Below are positions 1-11,159 of a stretch of DNA of 64,000 bases, piece by piece. The stretch lies in assembly GCA_050084985.1 (NCBI GenBank), contig JBITNC010000002.1:28458001-28522000 (forward strand). The letters run 5' to 3'. Positions within the stretch are counted from its first letter, which is position 1. Every line of letters starts with the position of its first letter. Made by a program: the position numbers and the translations under genes. Below the pieces are notes generated by a model. It had not been told where the DNA came from. It was given only the letters and a program-made list of their open reading frames with translations, and did no database searches. Source of the DNA: Nageia nagi. Its lineage: Eukaryota > Pinophyta.

Positions 1-2110
1 ACTCCTGTCATGTAATTAGATCCCCACGCCTCTATACCATAAAGCACCATCGAGGTAACTAGAGTGTGGAAGAGCTGCAATTTGGACTGGATGTCTTGAA
101 AGTGAAGCTGAACACATTGTCTCTCCATAGTGTTGACCACCGCATATCCTCGATTGACTCGAGTGGAGCTCACCCTCCTCGTAGAGAACCTAGGGCCTAA
201 GAAGAGCACACCCAGGTATGTGTAAGAGGTGGTGGACTCTATAGTACCATCTTTGAAGATGATCTGGGTTTGGTGAAATGTTGCCTTTGAGATGTTAAAA
301 GCCAAAACCTTAGTCTTGCTAAGGTTCACTGTAAGCTCTTGCTGAGCACTAAAAGAATCTAGAACATGGACCAAGTCCTGAAGACCCTCAGCTAAGTGGG
401 AGAAGAGCACAATGTCATCCACAAAGAGGAGGATAGGTACTCGACTACCATGAAGGAGACAATCCAAACCAAGATCCATACTCTCTAGGATGGAAGCCTC
501 TAACTCATTTATGTAGAGCCCAAACAAAGTCAGGGAAAGGAGGCATCCCTGCTTCACCCCAATCATGTTGAGGACACTATCTAAGAGTCCATCAGAAGTG
601 CAAATGCGAACTGAAAGGGTCTCGTACAATGTTATTATGGCTGTGAGATCAATCTCCAAAACTCCTAGTCATCTGAGTCGATCCATAAGTTTGTGCCGAG
701 GGACGATGTCAAAAACTTTTCTGAAGTCCATAGAACAACAAAAGATGAGGGACTTTCGGAATCTGGCCTCTTCTATGATTTCTCAAAGGGTAAAAGTATG
801 ATCTATGGTGCGATGATCTCATCGGAAACTTGTCTGCCCTCCTGCTTTAAACCCTTTATAAGCCAATTGAGAAAAGTAACCCTCAAGGACAGTAGCATAA
901 AGCTTGGCCAAGGTGTGACCAATCATGATGGTACGGTAGTTGCTCGGCTCTCAAGGTTACCGGATTTGAAAATAGGATGGATGATGTTTGTGGTCCAAGA
1001 GGCATGGAAACCAGAGTAGATGACATTATTGAAGAGCGTGGAAAGAAAGGACGAGAGGGTGAATTTGGCATGCTTAAGGAGTTTAGCCTGGAGGTTCTTG
1101 ATGTTGGGAGCTTTGCATAAACTAAGCTTTTTGATGGCATTATGGATGAGGGGGGGGGGGGGGGTGGGGGGGGAAGAAATATGAAGTAGGGGCATGAAGG
1201 AAGTAGGTGGGTGCTTTTTGGTGGGGGGCAATGTAAAGTTGGGAGGCGTACTTCGTCCAAGCATGGAGGGAGATGGAGCTTCGGATGTGCTTTTTAGGAG
1301 GGAAGGGGGGAGGGCAAGGAATATGGGTTAAGGGAGAGAATGACAAGTTAGCATGGTCGACCAGAGGAAGGCAAGGGGCCACACGTAAAGAATGAAGATG
1401 TGTATTGAGGGAGGAGCTAGAGAGGATGTAGTCTACTATGCTAAAGCCTCCTGCGTGGGGGAAACAGGTATGGTGACGAAACTAAGAAAACCAAGCAATT
1501 CCATTGAGGATCAAGAGGTCATGCGTCTCACCAAGTTCGAGTAGGAACCTACTATAACCTGAGGGGGGGGCGAATCTGCAAAGTCAATGCTACTATCATA
1601 GTAATTGTGTCTAAACACTCCCTGTCCTACCATTAAAGTAACCTAACAACAAGATCTCTCCTTGAATGGAGTACCTAGTGATCTCTGGATACAAGTCAAG
1701 GTAAGGGGACTCGCTTCATGAATGGCATAGATCGAAGACGCCAACAAGTAGCATCCAGTGATGAAGATCTCTTACGAGGTGGAGCCCTCGCAAGTGATAT
1801 CCAAATGTAGTAAGTGAGGGTGTCAGTACCCTCAACTCATATCCTAGAAAGTAAGTGATCTCTGATCAGAAAGGCCACTCCTTCTGAACCCCGACTCCTT
1901 ATGCCTATGCTGTAAAAGGATCTATAAGTATAAATCAAAGTGTACCCTGAAAAGAGGGGGAGCCCCTTAACCAAACTCTCATGCGTCTGTGAAAAAAATG
2001 TCAAGTCTGACTACAAAATGATATCTTGTATTGAGCTTGGAGAAGACCACAACATCCCATTGCAGTTCCAGACTAAGACTAAGAGCATGTCAAGCACGAA
2101 AGGGGACTCT
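1..2110 (-). pseudogene. LINE (L1-like non-LTR retrotransposon) ORF2 remnant, endonuclease plus reverse transcriptase
   Basis: Read on the minus strand from about 2110 down. An apurinic endonuclease-like domain opens with VWNCNGM (2051-2074), then a PYLDLYPEITRYS block, a GxFNGRTGS motif near 1600 and a SIVDYIL motif near 1430. The reverse transcriptase follows: WTTNIIHPIFKSGN (about 960-1000), NYRTIMIGHTLAKLYATV, MDFRKVFDIVPR (about 700-730), GVKQGCLLS (near 550) and the catalytic FVDDIVLFS box (FVDD at 414-425). The frame stays open from about 560 to the left edge, so the element continues outside the window. In-frame TGA codons at 669-671 and 819-821, several frame changes and a G homopolymer near 1150 show it is dead. 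Families of this type copy their own mRNA by target-primed reverse transcription. The + strand proline/glycine-rich frames here are shadows. Confidence 0.9.
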
Positions 2111-2503
2111 AATCGGCATCATTTAGAGGTGGAGGGAATATCATTTTTTCTTGAACCACAACCAAAATAATTAAAACAATCAAAATACAAAGAGCAATCC
2201 AAATAATCAAAATGTTTAAGGTTCACCTCCACCTATTTCAAGGGCACAAACAAATTTAGAAACATCAAAATTGATAAAACAATTGGATCAAACTAAGGCT
2301 GAGATAAAACCATTAAAATTCAACGTGCTCCACATCACACTTACAAAGGTCTCAATTAAAACCCTCTTTCTCTAGCAATTCAAAATGCTCCTCTTCCATA
2401 TTAGTACAAATCTTCAACATCTGAAATGTTTAATTGAGAAGGAAATCAAAGATAAGATTTACTATTATTACTATTGTTTGAGAAAGAATATAGCATAGAT
2501 TTT
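2111..2503. other. LINE 5' flank, no clear gene
   Basis: AT-rich sequence between the LINE endonuclease start and the neighbouring LTR. On the minus strand a short stretch near 2330-2420 reads as a Glu-rich peptide followed by a CxxC pair, possibly the end of LINE ORF1, but it is broken by stops. Nothing else is recognised. Confidence 0.4.
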
Positions 2504-3469
2504 TGTAATGTCCCCTTTTATGGGATGCCTCTTTTAGGAGTACTTTGGTAGTTAAGAGTGTTTATTTATTTATTGCATATGTATTTAGGCATCATTGTAA
2601 CTTAGGATAGGAGACACATGGGTCCCATGGACCAATTGTGAGCCCGTAAGTGGGCCGTCTCCCTCCTAAGAGTAGATTGGAGCATTTAAGTGTGAGAGTA
2701 CGGATCCCAAGGCACAACAAATGATTTGAGGCTAGGCACATGATTTGAAGTGATCTTAAGGCACAATCCAAATGCTCAAGCATGACATCACCTTGCGGGG
2801 TGTGTGAGCAACCAACCTTGGTGGATTCCTATTTACATGGCTGGCGCAAGGATGAGGAGGTATCATTGTGCATATTCAACATCTTCTATCTTCAAAGTGG
2901 CAACGCCATCTCTTGGGCCTCTCATTGGACGACAACCTAGTGTGGAGAAGAGCATAGTGGGCCGTAGCCCTCACTAAGCTATTGGCTAAGGACGGAAACC
3001 TAGACCATTCATGGCTGGCGCAGGGATGAGGAGGTATCATTGTGCATATTCGACATCTTCTATCTTCAAAGTGGCAACGCCATCTCTTAGGCCTCTCATT
3101 GGACGACAACCCAGTGTGGAGAAGAGCATAGTGGGGCATAGCCCTCACTAGGCTATTGGCTAAGGACGGAAACCTAGATCATTCAATGTTGCAATTAGAT
3201 CTGGGGGTTGAAGGCCCTACTAGCTAGACATTAACATTTGAGGAGCTTATGCCCTAGATCTAGTCTCTTGAACAAGACATCAATCCTCTAGGGCCTATTT
3301 GGCTGTAATATGATCATTTCTTGCTATATATTGATACGTTGGCATTTTTCCTCTATTCTTGCTTGTGCGTTGCATAATTTGTTGTGTGAATTCTAGATCC
3401 ATTTTATTTCTTGATTACTTGCTTAATTGCCTAATAATTTTGGAACAAGAAATAGTTTGGGATATTACA
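2504..3469 (+). repeat. 5' LTR of element A
   Basis: 966 bp from TGTAATGTCCCC to GATATTACA. It aligns with 8201-8782 at both ends but carries extra central sequence, including a 174-bp tandem duplication and about 200 bp more. A TATATATTG stretch near 3330 lies close to the end and is a possible but weak core promoter. Confidence 0.9.
2836..3183 (+). repeat. 174-bp tandem duplication within the 5' LTR
   Basis: Copy 1 is 2836-3009 and copy 2 is 3010-3183. Both start CATGGCTGGCGCA and run through the same GGATGAGGAGGTATCATTGT, TCTTCAAAGTGGCAACGCC and GGACGGAAACCTAGA segments with few differences. The 3' LTR lacks it: at 8519-8565 the shared start jumps straight to later LTR sequence. Confidence 0.92.
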
Positions 3470-3470
3470 G

Positions 3471-3482
3471 TGGTATTAGAGC
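3471..3482 (+). other. Primer binding site, initiator tRNA-Met type
   Basis: TGGTATTAGAGC begins two bases after the 5' LTR end. It matches the standard plant initiator-Met primer site TGGTATCAGAGC except for one C-to-T change. Confidence 0.88.
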
Positions 3483-4800
3483 TATAATCCTACCATCTTG
3501 AAAAGATTTACCAAAGGCAGAAACGAAGGAAGTCTCCCATGGCACCTCACACCAGATCCAAGGAGGATGTAGGGAGGCAGCATGGAAATCCAACCCAACA
3601 AAGTTGGATGAATGAACCAGAACATGCTCATGGGGAGCAAGAAGCGCATGAAGAAAGAGAGATCCCACCCAAGGATACGACAAAGAAGAAGTTTAACAAT
3701 TTGTTATCCATGATGAAGACGATTGCAGATCAAATGAGCCTACAGAATGAGTGTGTGGCCAGAAGGGAGGCACAGGAGAGGGGCATAGGACCTGGAGAAA
3801 ACCCTAGGATGCCCCTTACACAAAGATCTACCTTTTCTTGTGAGAAGGAGCTAGAAGGGGAAGCATCCTTGCACAAATCTCATAAGAGAGATCTTGGAGA
3901 GGAGGAAGATTTCTTGCATAGATCCAAAGATTTAGGGCTTAACCAAGAAGGCCCAAGGTTTCAAGAAAGAGAACATGTGTTTCAATGATAAGAGAACATG
4001 TGTTTCAAAATCTCGATCGGCCAGAATGGTAGACAATGGAGGGTATTCTTTGTTTAGAACGAGATCTACCAAAGATCCCTTGGTTGGTGAGCCAATGTGG
4101 GAGAGATTCATGGAGAGAGATGCCTCAAAGATGGTCGCCACATCTCCACCTCTACCACATCCTAACAAACCCATGTTCAAGGCAAGAAAGCAGCACGAGC
4201 TTGATTTCACCATTGGAGCTCAATCAGTTGTCCCGAGAATACTCCTTGAACACACAAGAGTTCCAAAGTGATGTAAACTTCTCTTTGTATTTGGAATCTT
4301 TGGGCAAGAGAGCCAGTAGTAGTCATGCGCATGGTGGATCCAGGGAGAATAGGAGGGATCTACAATAGCGGTTGAGAAGGATGCCAGTGCCCTTGATCGA
4401 TGGGAGTGGCAAAATGACTGCCAAGCCATGGTTGCAAAAGTTACAAACGTATTTCATGCTCCGCCCCATGATAGAGGAGGATGTTGTACAGTTTGTCATC
4501 TTGCACTTGGACAACATAGCGTATGAAGTGGTGGCAGCATGGCATGACCACCCAAGGTTATAGGAAAATAACCTCATTTGATGTGTTCAGCTAGAAGATG
4601 ATGGATCGGTTCGATAGGAAAGATGAGGATGACTATTTCAAGGACCAGACTATAGTGAAGCAAAGAGGATCGGTGGACGAGTATATGGCAGAATTCCAAC
4701 CACTTGCAGTAATGGTTCTGAGTATCTCAGAAAAGATGGTCACTTTTCTCTTCATTGAAGGGTTGGCAGAGCCATTGTGAGGTTTAGTCAAAGCCTTCTA

Positions 4801-6137
4801 TGTAATGTCCCTATTTTTATGGTGTTTTCCCCATTTCACCACTGATAAATAGGAACATTAGATTAGGAGTATTTTTGCTTATTTTAGGTGTTATTTGGCC
4901 AATTAATTGTAAGTTCCACTTGGAGAGTAGTTTAGTACTCCAATTATGGAACGTTGGGCCCTTAGCATATTATGTATAGTTGAGTGTCCAAATATGCCAA
5001 TAATGATGTATTTATGATACCAAGGCCATTATAATTAGAAATGCAATATTAATCTCCAATAATTAGGAGTTGTGTATTCTTAGCCTTGATGATTGTAATA
5101 TTGGCATTAGATGGTCCTCTTGTCATTAATGCCCCCCTCTTCAAGGTAGAGCATACATCAAGGTGATTACACCAACTTCGAGGCACTATGAAGATTCCTA
5201 TGCTTGGACGTGGCTCTTCTAGAGAGAAATATAACATCACAAGGCATTAGAGAGCTCACACACATGGATGTTGGGCTTATGAGGACATCTAGACCCCGCG
5301 TTGAGCATTTGGGCATCCCTAGGCCCCACATCTCACCCTTTTAGGATTGCTATCTCATGTGTTGATACCGAGACACATTGAAGTCTCCCCTTGTCCAATG
5401 TTGGCATTCTTGGCCCTTAGATGTGATTACTCCCATCCCAAGGCATTGAGAACACAAGGATCACTCTTGAAAGACATTGGATCAAATCAACTCAAAATTA
5501 GAAGATGAACCACTTCGTTTATAAAAGGAGGATGCCTGAAACACAAGAGATATGTTGAATATTTGATTAAACCCCCCTTTTGAAATTGAGTTTGAGAACT
5601 CTATCTTTGCCACTTGTAGGTGCCAATCTGCATTTGAGGTCTTGAGGTGATTGAAGACTAGCCTCTTGTTCCATCGTTAGAGAGGTAGAGAAGCCCTGGG
5701 CTTGGCCTTGTCGCTTTGCGACTAGTGAGGCCCTAGAGCCATCTACAATAACCCTATTGGAGGCAACCTCAGTGTAAGCTCCTTAGGTACAAAAATACCA
5801 ATCCTTGCAACACTCTATCAAGCTATTCTAATTGAGGTTCTCTCTTATTCATAATACAATCACCTTGTCTTGTTGTCATTTGCTATTGTCTCGTAATTGC
5901 TTGGACGTTGGATTTGGAAGTGTGTTTGGCATTGGTTATTCATGTTTGGCTTCCTAATCATCTACATTGCGCAATTAAGTATAATTGTGGATTGTTTACT
6001 ACATTCTTGCCATCAATAGCTAGACGTTGGATGTATTGTGTCGTTTTGTGCTTGATTGGTAAGATTTGGAGGTTAAAGGCAAACGTCTCTCTCCTAGGGC
6101 ACATTTGAGCATGAGCCAAAGGTTTGGGTTCATCACA
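4801..6137 (+). mobile_element. Solo LTR nested in gag of element A
   Basis: A 1337-bp block starts TGTAATGTCCC and ends ATCACA, with no internal coding region. The flanks are TTCTA (4796-4800) and TTCTC (6138-6142), a 4-of-5 match to a 5-bp target duplication, and the gag frame continues across it. It shares the TGTAATGTCCC start with the host element but is otherwise a different LTR. Unequal recombination between two LTRs of a full copy is the usual origin. Confidence 0.85.
5520..5527 (+). promoter_or_regulatory. TATA box of the solo LTR
   Basis: TATAAAAG in the middle of the LTR, followed by GGAGGATGCC. Position and sequence fit a plant LTR core promoter. Activity is inference. Confidence 0.5.
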
Positions 6138-6970
6138 TTCTCCCCTACGCAGCTTTAAGATGCCATGAAGAGAGCGTTGCATTTGGAGCCTAGCATGATG
6201 AGGGTCAAAGCAACGATGCCACCAAGGATGGGGACGTCTGGGAGAGGGACGATGGAGATGGGTCCTCCACTGGCCAAAAGAAGCCAAATATCTGGAGAAA
6301 GCAAGGCAAGTTTAGAATCCATAAATGAGCTAAGGAAGAAGAATCTATGCTTCAATTGTAAGTAGCCTTAGGAGTGTGGCCATAAATGTCTGGGTAAAGG
6401 ACAAGTCCATCACATTGAGATAATTTTAGAGGATGATGATTCAAATTTGGAGCTGGAATTGGGAGAATTGAGTTTGCAGCCAAAAAACCCTACTTCGAAC
6501 AACAAGAACGCCATTGGAGGAATGATTGCCTCACTTTGTGGAGTACCCAAATATTTCACGTTGAAGGTCAAGGGGATGGCCACCAATTAGGAGGTGACGA
6601 TGCTAATTGATCTTGGAGCCACTCATAATTTCATTGATGAGGAGGTTGTGCAAAATAAGGGGCTCAAAACCAAAGAGTTCGAAGTCTTTCACATCACGAA
6701 TGCCAATGGGAAGCTCACATTAGTAGATAAAATCGTGGAGAAATTCAGAGTGAGAATCCAAGATTATGTGACCAAGGAGAACTTTTACATCTTCCCCTTG
6801 GATGGCATTCTAAATTTGCTTTTGGAAGTACAGTGGTTGTACAATTTGGATGATATTCGCTCAAACTATTAGAAGTTAGTGATGAAGTTTGAGGTGGAAG
6901 GGAAGGAGTATACATTGCAAGGCATCAAGGACTACTTTCCAAGGAATCATCCAATCATTTGGAGGTGGTA

Positions 6971-8200
6971 TATGGAGGTGGACGACTAGGCTAGGTGGAC
7001 GTCACATCTAACAAAGAAGGATGCGCATGGGAGGGGTCACGTGGTGATGAGGAGTCCATAGAAGAAGGATGTCATGCTTTAGGGAAAATAGAGGAGAGAA
7101 GATCAATGAGTTTAGAGAAACCAATCACTACCTTGATACATTCCGTCCATCCTTTGGCTCACTTGGATGATGCATGGGTTGATTATAAAAGTTGTGGCAA
7201 AAGGTATGACTCACATGATATATTTGCCTTGTTGATTTCTAACTATATTTTGAGCTTGGTTCATGATAGAGTTTGATAGAAGGTTGGGACCAATGAGGTG
7301 ATTGTGGTACCTCCAATGTCCACATTGGAAAGAATGTGGGGCACATGTTTGGACGTTGCACCAATGGAGGTTTTGAGGAATGTTGATAACCCCTTTCCTG
7401 CACTTGTCCCTTTGGAAGACAGTGTGGATGTTGGCATGCTTGCATGGGGGTTTGCATTGAGGGTGTTGGATAATGTCCATACCTTTACAAGAGGGGCATT
7501 AATGATCTTCTTCAATATTACCCACTACAGGATTGAAAACTTCAAGAAGTGGGCAGATTAGTTGTGTGAAATCATGGCTGCATTTAATGATGAGTTTGTG
7601 TTGTAAAGCATTTATATTTATGACTTCTAGTTAGGATGGTTTGGCTGCCACATTTTGGGGACCCTTTGGCCAAGTCTTGGTAGTTACCCACCATTCCTCA
7701 TGGACTGCATTGGAAGGAAGCTTGACCACAAGGGGCACGACATGGACATTCATGGGCACTATCGAGGATAATTCATTTGCAACTCAATTTGGAGATGATG
7801 GCGTAGGTGAAGACCCAACGTTGGCAATCCTCCTGCCAAACATTGACACATGCCTTAGGTTTGTGTGTTACTATTTGAGAATGGAGAGAGGAGCTATTAT
7901 TCCATTTGCACTTTCAGTTTGTGACCCATCCGACATCAAAGCTAAGCATGGGAGACATGTGTTAGTACATTTCATATATATTAATATGAAAACTAGACAT
8001 GAGTTACTAGATTTCATATATGCCCACATGAAGAACATGATGAATGAAAAAACATGATGAAGACGGTACTTCAACAATCAATCAAGACATGTATGAATCT
8101 TGATGTTGCCAATAAAGTATTGAAGACAAAACTACCTACAGAGTTGATGACAAATGACAATCTTACATTGCTTGAGCTCAAGTAATTCAAGAAGTAGGAC
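6971..8200 (+). other. Interior of element A downstream of protease, no pol recognised
   Basis: Three modest + frames lie at 6995-7276, 7298-7561 (same frame, separated by stops) and 7641-8057. None shows a YxDD box, RNase H or integrase motif. Their composition resembles decayed coding sequence, but I do not recognise the family. The block ends in the purine tract just before the 3' LTR at 8201. Confidence 0.5.
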
Positions 8201-8782
8201 TGTAACGTCCCCTTCCCCTTTCATGGGACGTCTCTTTTAGGAGTACTTTGTTAGTTAGGAGTGTTTATTTATTTATTGCATATGTATTTAGGCATTATTG
8301 TAACTTAGGATAGGAGACACATGGGTCCCATGGACCGATTGTGAGCCCATAAGTGGGATGTCTCCCTTCCAAGAGTAGATTAGAGCATTTACGTGTGATA
8401 GTAAGGATCCCAAGGCACAATGCATGATTTGGAGGGATCCTAAGGCACAATCTGAACGCCCAAGCATGGCATCACCTTGAAGGGTGTGTAAGCGCCAAAC
8501 CTTGGGGGATTCCTATTTACATGGTTGGTGTAGGGATGAGGAGGTATCATTGTGCCCTAGATTTGATCCGATCTGATCCCTTGAGCCAGATGTCAACCCT
8601 CTAGGGCCTATTTGGTTGTAATTTGATCATGTCTTGCCATATACCGAGTCGTTGGCATTTATCCTCTATTCTTGCTTGTGCGTTGCATAATTTATGGTGT
8701 GAATGCTAGATCTATTTCATTTCTTGCTTATTAGCTTAATTGCCTAATAATTTTGTAACAAGAAATAGTTTGGGATATTATA
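8201..8782 (+). repeat. 3' LTR of element A
   Basis: 582 bp, from TGTAACGTCCCC to GATATTATA. It matches the first about 340 and last about 230 bases of the 5' LTR, with the central region missing. It is followed by the ATTTT target duplication. Confidence 0.9.
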
Positions 8783-9147
8783 ATTTTGGCAATGCCAACA
8801 AAGTAATTGTTAGAATAATAATACATTAGTGGTTAATTGTAGATTAATGGAAAGGTTCCACAAGGCATCAGGATCGGGGGAATGCATTAGGAATGAGGAA
8901 TTTGTCTAATTTTAATAGGCAATGGGGGAACATGTTCCCAAGTACTGCGAACACCTCCTCCAAGGGGAGGAACGCATTCCCATGTTACCCTAATTAATGG
9001 TTAATTATAGATATATATTATTTTTAGGAACAATTTTCTATTTTTAAGTTCGAATTGGGCTAAATTTTGCAGTTTTAGGCTTGAATCTCGAAAACTCCTG
9101 TATAGAATCTATGTAAAGTGGATGATTACTTGATTTTTTGAGTAAAA
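8783..9147. other. Flank between element A and a copia fragment
   Basis: AT-rich. It contains GGGGGAATGCATTAGGAATGAGG and related purine-rich phrases, of which a loosely similar phrase occurs near 30510-30560 (GAATGCATCCCCATGTAAC). It may be the remains of the copia 5' LTR, but no terminal motif or partner LTR is visible. Confidence 0.35.
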
Positions 9148-10640
9148 ATGGCACAAAGTGTTCCAATAATCCTCCTTTCTAACTCTCAAGTCTTGAAAGG
9201 AAACAATTACGCTGCCTGGAAAACAAAAATTCGAGCCATTCTTGAATTTGAAGGTTTGTGGGACATTGTTGATGGGATTGAGAAATGGCCAAAAATTGTT
9301 GGAGATCAACAACAAGAGTTTGATCAATGCAACAGAAAAGCGTGTATGATCCTCCTTGGAATCTCGAATGATGTCCAACCTCATGTTTGTGATTCCAAGG
9401 ATGTTGCAGAAGCCTATAAGGAATTGAAGCAAATGTTTGAATCAAAGAATCAAAATCAAATTCATCTTCAAGGATAGTTACACAATTTAAAACTGAAAGG
9501 TGGGGACAAGTTAGAATCCTTTCTTCATTGAGTTGTGGAAATGTGTGCCTCCCTACAAGCATTAGAAGAGATAGTGGAAGATAAGCTCCTTGTACCCATT
9601 ATCTTGAGAGTACTCCTGGATTCATATCACATCTTGTGAAATTCTTGAACATCACCAAACAAAAGCCAAAATTTGAAGAGTTGGTGTTGGTGAATATTTT
9701 GCAACAAGAAGAGGCCTTCCATGAGAAATCAAATGAAGAAGAGCATGCAATGGTGTCCACTCAAAAAGACAAGAAGCAACATAAGGGAAAAGGCAATTCA
9801 TAAGACACCAACACATAGAAAAAGAGTTATTTGATTTGCAAAAAGAAGGGGCATGAATTGCAAGATTGTTGGTACAATTCTTTCACTTAAGACTCTTCAA
9901 GTGATAAGAATCAAAACCATAAAGTACCACCTCCCAAGAAAAAAGGAGAATGAAGAAATCAACGACCACAAGGGAAACAAGGGAATGTTGCTAATGCTAA
10001 AGAAGAAGAGGAGACATAAGATTTTTCTCTTGCCCATCATTACGAGAAACCATCCATAACCACCACTTGGTAAGTGTATTTTAGTGCTACCAAGCACATG
10101 ATTTGCCGAAAGGATTGGTTCGTTTCTTTGAATGAAAAATCCTATCTTGATCAACTACAATTAGGAGATGGCATACCCTATGCCATTAAGGGGAAAGGAA
10201 ATGTGCAAATTCATCTTGGGAAGCATAATTGTCAAATTAAGGTCTTGTATGTGTCATACCTTAAAAAGAATCTCTTGTCTTTTGATCAAATGTTAGATCA
10301 CAACCTTAGAGTGGAGTTTGATACTTTGGATGGGAAGAAACATCGTCTCATTTGAGACAAATCCAAAGATTCTCAAATTGTGGCTTGGGCAATAGGAGTT
10401 GTGAAGATGGTGCTCATTGTTAATGTTTCAGATGACACCTCTCTTCAGCATTGCATATATGGACACATGAATTCCAACTACTTGATTACCTTTCAACAGA
10501 AGAAGATGGTCCATGGTCTTCCCTCTATTACTTCTACACCTATTTGTGTTTTTTGCATCTCAAGAAAACAACATAGGGTACCTTTTGAGAATAGCACCCA
10601 TTATGCTCAGGGAAGCGCTTAATCTCTCATACTTGGCACC
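9148..10640 (+). pseudogene. Ty1/copia gag-protease-pre-integrase fragment
   Basis: It starts with a copia gag N-terminus (ATG 9148; LKGNNYAAWKTKIRAILE, then LLGISNDVQPHV) open for 109 codons and ended by TAG at 9475-9477. A degenerate knuckle (CKKKGHELQDC) lies near 9840. The protease core at 10074-10130 reads FSATKHMICRKDW, so the DSG catalytic Asp is not present in the readable frame. A Gag-pre-integrase segment follows (QLGDGIPYAIKGKG, YLKKNLLS) with its zinc-binding HCIYGHMN and CVFC elements (about 10440-10560). Similarity stops in the integrase N-terminus near 10630, so catalytic integrase, RT and RNase H are missing. Many stops and frame changes. Confidence 0.85.
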
Positions 10641-11150
10641 TGATAAGGACCCATCATATTACATCTTTCTTTTGAATCTCCTTAGTTGTGGGAACCCATA
10701 AGAGACGACCCTCCTCATTCTCTTCCTATGTGTTGCACCATGAAACGCCTTCAAGTTGCCCAAGCTCTTATGGGAACTCATCAAATCTCATCCTTCTTCC
10801 CCCCAGGAGCAACACGTCAAAATGACACATAGTGACCAGCAAGCCCCCCCCCCCCCCCTTCTTCGTTGAGCATATTCGAGCGCCCATACACTACCCCACA
10901 TAGAGGCCCAAGGAAGTCCCCCCTTGACCATTTTATGCTTTGTTTTGATACCCTATTTGTATCGCTATATTTAGTTGTTTTTATTCTAGCTATTATTACT
11001 TTATTTTAGCATTAGTGTAGACCTTTTAAGGGCCTTGCTGGTTACTTGTACATTATTATAGACTCTGGTCCCAATGACTGATTTTGGTCACCCGTGGATA
11101 TTAATATATTTTGATTTTCTCTCTTTCTCATTACCTCTTCCATCTATTGA
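10641..11150 (+). repeat. Retroposon 3'-end module, LINE-like
   Basis: Includes a C homopolymer (about 10843-10858), then TTTTATGCTTTGTTTTGATACC, GGGCCTTGCTGGTTACTTGTACAT, a GGTCACCC phrase and TAATATATTTTGATTTTCTC. The same order of phrases appears at 40560-40690 (TTTTATGCTTTCTTTAAG, CTTGTACATG, TTTTGGTCACCC, GTAATATAG). The shared layout suggests a common 3' untranslated end, probably of LINE-type elements. Assignment is inference. Confidence 0.4.
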
Positions 11151-11159
11151 TTGCTAATA

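Larger units (their letters stand above)
3539..6970 (+). pseudogene. gag-protease of element A, split by a nested solo LTR
   Basis: An ATG at 3539, 57 bases after the primer site, starts a 149-codon charged N-terminal gag segment. After stops and a frame change, a retrotransposon gag capsid domain lies at 4372-4800 (WLQKLQTYFMLRP, then QFVILHLDNIAYEV), interrupted at 4800 by the 4801-6137 LTR. It resumes at 6138. A zinc knuckle at 6348-6395 keeps CFNC and GHKC but has in-frame stops between them. A pepsin-type protease follows with LIDLGATHNFI (6603-6635), where gypsy families usually have DSGAT or DTGAT, so the second catalytic-loop residue is changed to Leu. Several stops (for example at the 6870 boundary) make it non-functional. 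The same capsid family recurs at 39007-39300 and near 58500. Confidence 0.85.
2504..8782 (+). mobile_element. LTR retrotransposon A (Ty3/gypsy-type gag, no recognisable pol), complete with target duplication
   Basis: Two LTRs beginning TGTAA(T/C)GTCCC and ending GGGATATTA(C/T)A bound the element. A perfect 5-bp target duplication ATTTT lies outside it (2499-2503 and 8783-8787). A primer site complementary to initiator tRNA-Met follows the 5' LTR, and a purine-rich tract (AAGAAGTAGGAC) precedes the 3' LTR. The interior holds gag, a broken CCHC knuckle and an aspartic protease, then about 1.2 kb with no similarity I recognise to reverse transcriptase, RNase H or integrase. This fits a non-autonomous, trans-mobilised element, or an autonomous one whose pol was lost. 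A 1337-bp solo LTR sits inside gag. The two LTRs differ by a large indel. Confidence 0.9.

Noticed and set aside
883-1382. Proline/serine-rich minus-strand open frames near the G homopolymer
   Set aside because: Mostly frame shadows of the LINE ORF2 around a poly-G/poly-C tract; only parts in the LINE frame are meaningful.
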